This document shows, piece after piece, positions 14,391-14,883 of a stretch of 14,883 nt of DNA (position 1 is its first letter; the number at the start of each line of letters is the position of its first letter). The stretch lies in assembly GCA_945878355.1 (NCBI GenBank), contig CAMCTC010000114.1, positions 1 through 14,883 of the forward strand. The letters are read 5' to 3'. The notes beneath the pieces were generated by a model that ran no database searches, was not told the DNA's origin, and worked only from the letters and a program-made list of their open reading frames with translations. Source of the DNA: Bordetella parapertussis. GTDB lineage: Bacteria; Pseudomonadota; Gammaproteobacteria; Burkholderiales; Burkholderiaceae_C. The translations under genes and the position numbers were made by a program.

Positions 14391-14883
14391 ACAGCACAGA
14401 CGCAGGATCGGCACCGTCCGATGCGATGCCGGGGCAGGATCCCGGACTGCCCGCAGGCTTCACGCAGATGCGCATGTCGACGAACCCGTTCATCGACATG
14501 ATCGGCCCTCTGTACGGGCGAATGGAAGACGAGCGTTTCGTCCTTGGTGTGCGTGTCGAGACGCGGCATTGCAATCCCGGCGGCACCTGCCACGGCGGCA
14601 TGGTGATGACGCTGTCGGACATGTTGTTGCTGCTGGGCTGCAACATCGAGGGCAAGGTCAACCGCTACTTCACCACCGTCAACGTCACCTGCGATTTCAT
14701 CGCGCCGGCGAGGGTAGGTGCCTGGATCGAGGGCCGGATGCAGGTGCTGCGGGTGGCCAACAGCCTGGTCTTCTCGCAAGGCCTGTTCACCGTCGGAGAG
14801 ACGGTGATCGCGCGCTGCAACGGCATCCTCAAACCGGTCAGCGAGCCAGACCCGCGCTACGACGGGCGGCGCTACTTCACCGG
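14387..14883 (+). CDS. Hotdog-fold (PaaI/4HBT-type) acyl-CoA thioesterase, 3' end missing
   Basis: Probable thioesterase that hydrolyses an acyl-CoA or aryl-CoA. The frame is open to the last base, giving 165 residues, and the fold appears nearly complete. Key block: HCNPGGTCHGGMVMTLSDM (about 61-79), the N-P/x-G-x-x-HGG-x-x-x-x-x-D pattern of PaaI/YbgC-like hotdog enzymes. RYFTTVNVTCDFIAPARVGAWIEGRMQVLR and SLVFSQGLFTVGETVIARCNGILKPV are the following beta strands. An N-terminal extension of about 25 residues is rich in Pro, Gly, Ser and Asp. Start ATG 14387 is inferred from the ATGA overlap with the small upstream ORF. The gene follows an acyl-CoA dehydrogenase on the same strand, fitting a role in acyl-CoA turnover. 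Thioesterase activity is inferred from family, not substrate evidence. Confidence 0.85.
   Translation, partial: MNSTDAGSAPSDAMPGQDPGLPAGFTQMRMSTNPFIDMIGPLYGRMEDERFVLGVRVETRHCNPGGTCHGGMVMTLSDMLLLLGCNIEGKVNRYFTTVNVTCDFIAPARVGAWIEGRMQVLRVANSLVFSQGLFTVGETVIARCNGILKPVSEPDPRYDGRRYFT

Overview
This 14.9-kb window is GC-rich, densely coded chromosomal DNA. The gene set points to a betaproteobacterium of the order Burkholderiales: a proteobacterial-type GshA, tripartite tricarboxylate transporter (TTT) permeases with Bug-type periplasmic receptors (a family greatly expanded in that order), a TrhO-type rhodanese, and acyl-CoA metabolism genes. I assign no genus. I see no rRNA, tRNA, CRISPR array, insertion sequence or phage gene.

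Layout, left to right. (1) 1-2285: the 3' part of a crotonase-family gene (+) meets gshA (-) tail to tail. (2) 2286-6775: a TTT locus. tctB and tctA (-) overlap by 4 bp. Two closely related Bug/TctC-like receptor genes lie in tandem on the + strand, divergent from tctBA across a 159-bp region that holds a FadR/GntR-like operator match. (3) 6824-8782: two consecutive EamA/DMT-family exporter genes (-). (4) 9130-10866: a pyridoxamine-phosphate-oxidase-like flavoprotein (+), a short piece of a SpoIIE/PP2C-type phosphatase that looks like a gene remnant, and a MOSC-domain protein (+). (5) 10943-12739: an RNA-modification pair (-), trhO followed 12 bp later by an RluA-family pseudouridine synthase. 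(6) 12942-14883: an acyl-CoA dehydrogenase (+), a 32-codon ORF with a good ribosome binding site, and a hotdog-fold thioesterase that overlaps that ORF by ATGA and runs off the window.

How the parts work together. TctA, TctB and one or both receptors should form a high-affinity uptake system for a carboxylate-like solute, with the receptor capturing ligand in the periplasm and TctAB moving it across the inner membrane. The crotonase, acyl-CoA dehydrogenase and thioesterase are acyl-CoA enzymes, but the two ends of the window are about 12 kb apart and need not share a pathway. RluA-like and TrhO both modify uridines in RNA and appear co-transcribed. GshA makes gamma-glutamylcysteine for glutathione.

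Most of the window is ordinary Burkholderiales chromosome. The points most worth a second look are the receptor duplication with its candidate operator, the small ORF coupled to the thioesterase, a perfect 20-bp palindrome between trhO and the acyl-CoA dehydrogenase gene, the RluA-TrhO pairing, and the phosphatase remnant. I found nothing I could defend as a wholly new system.
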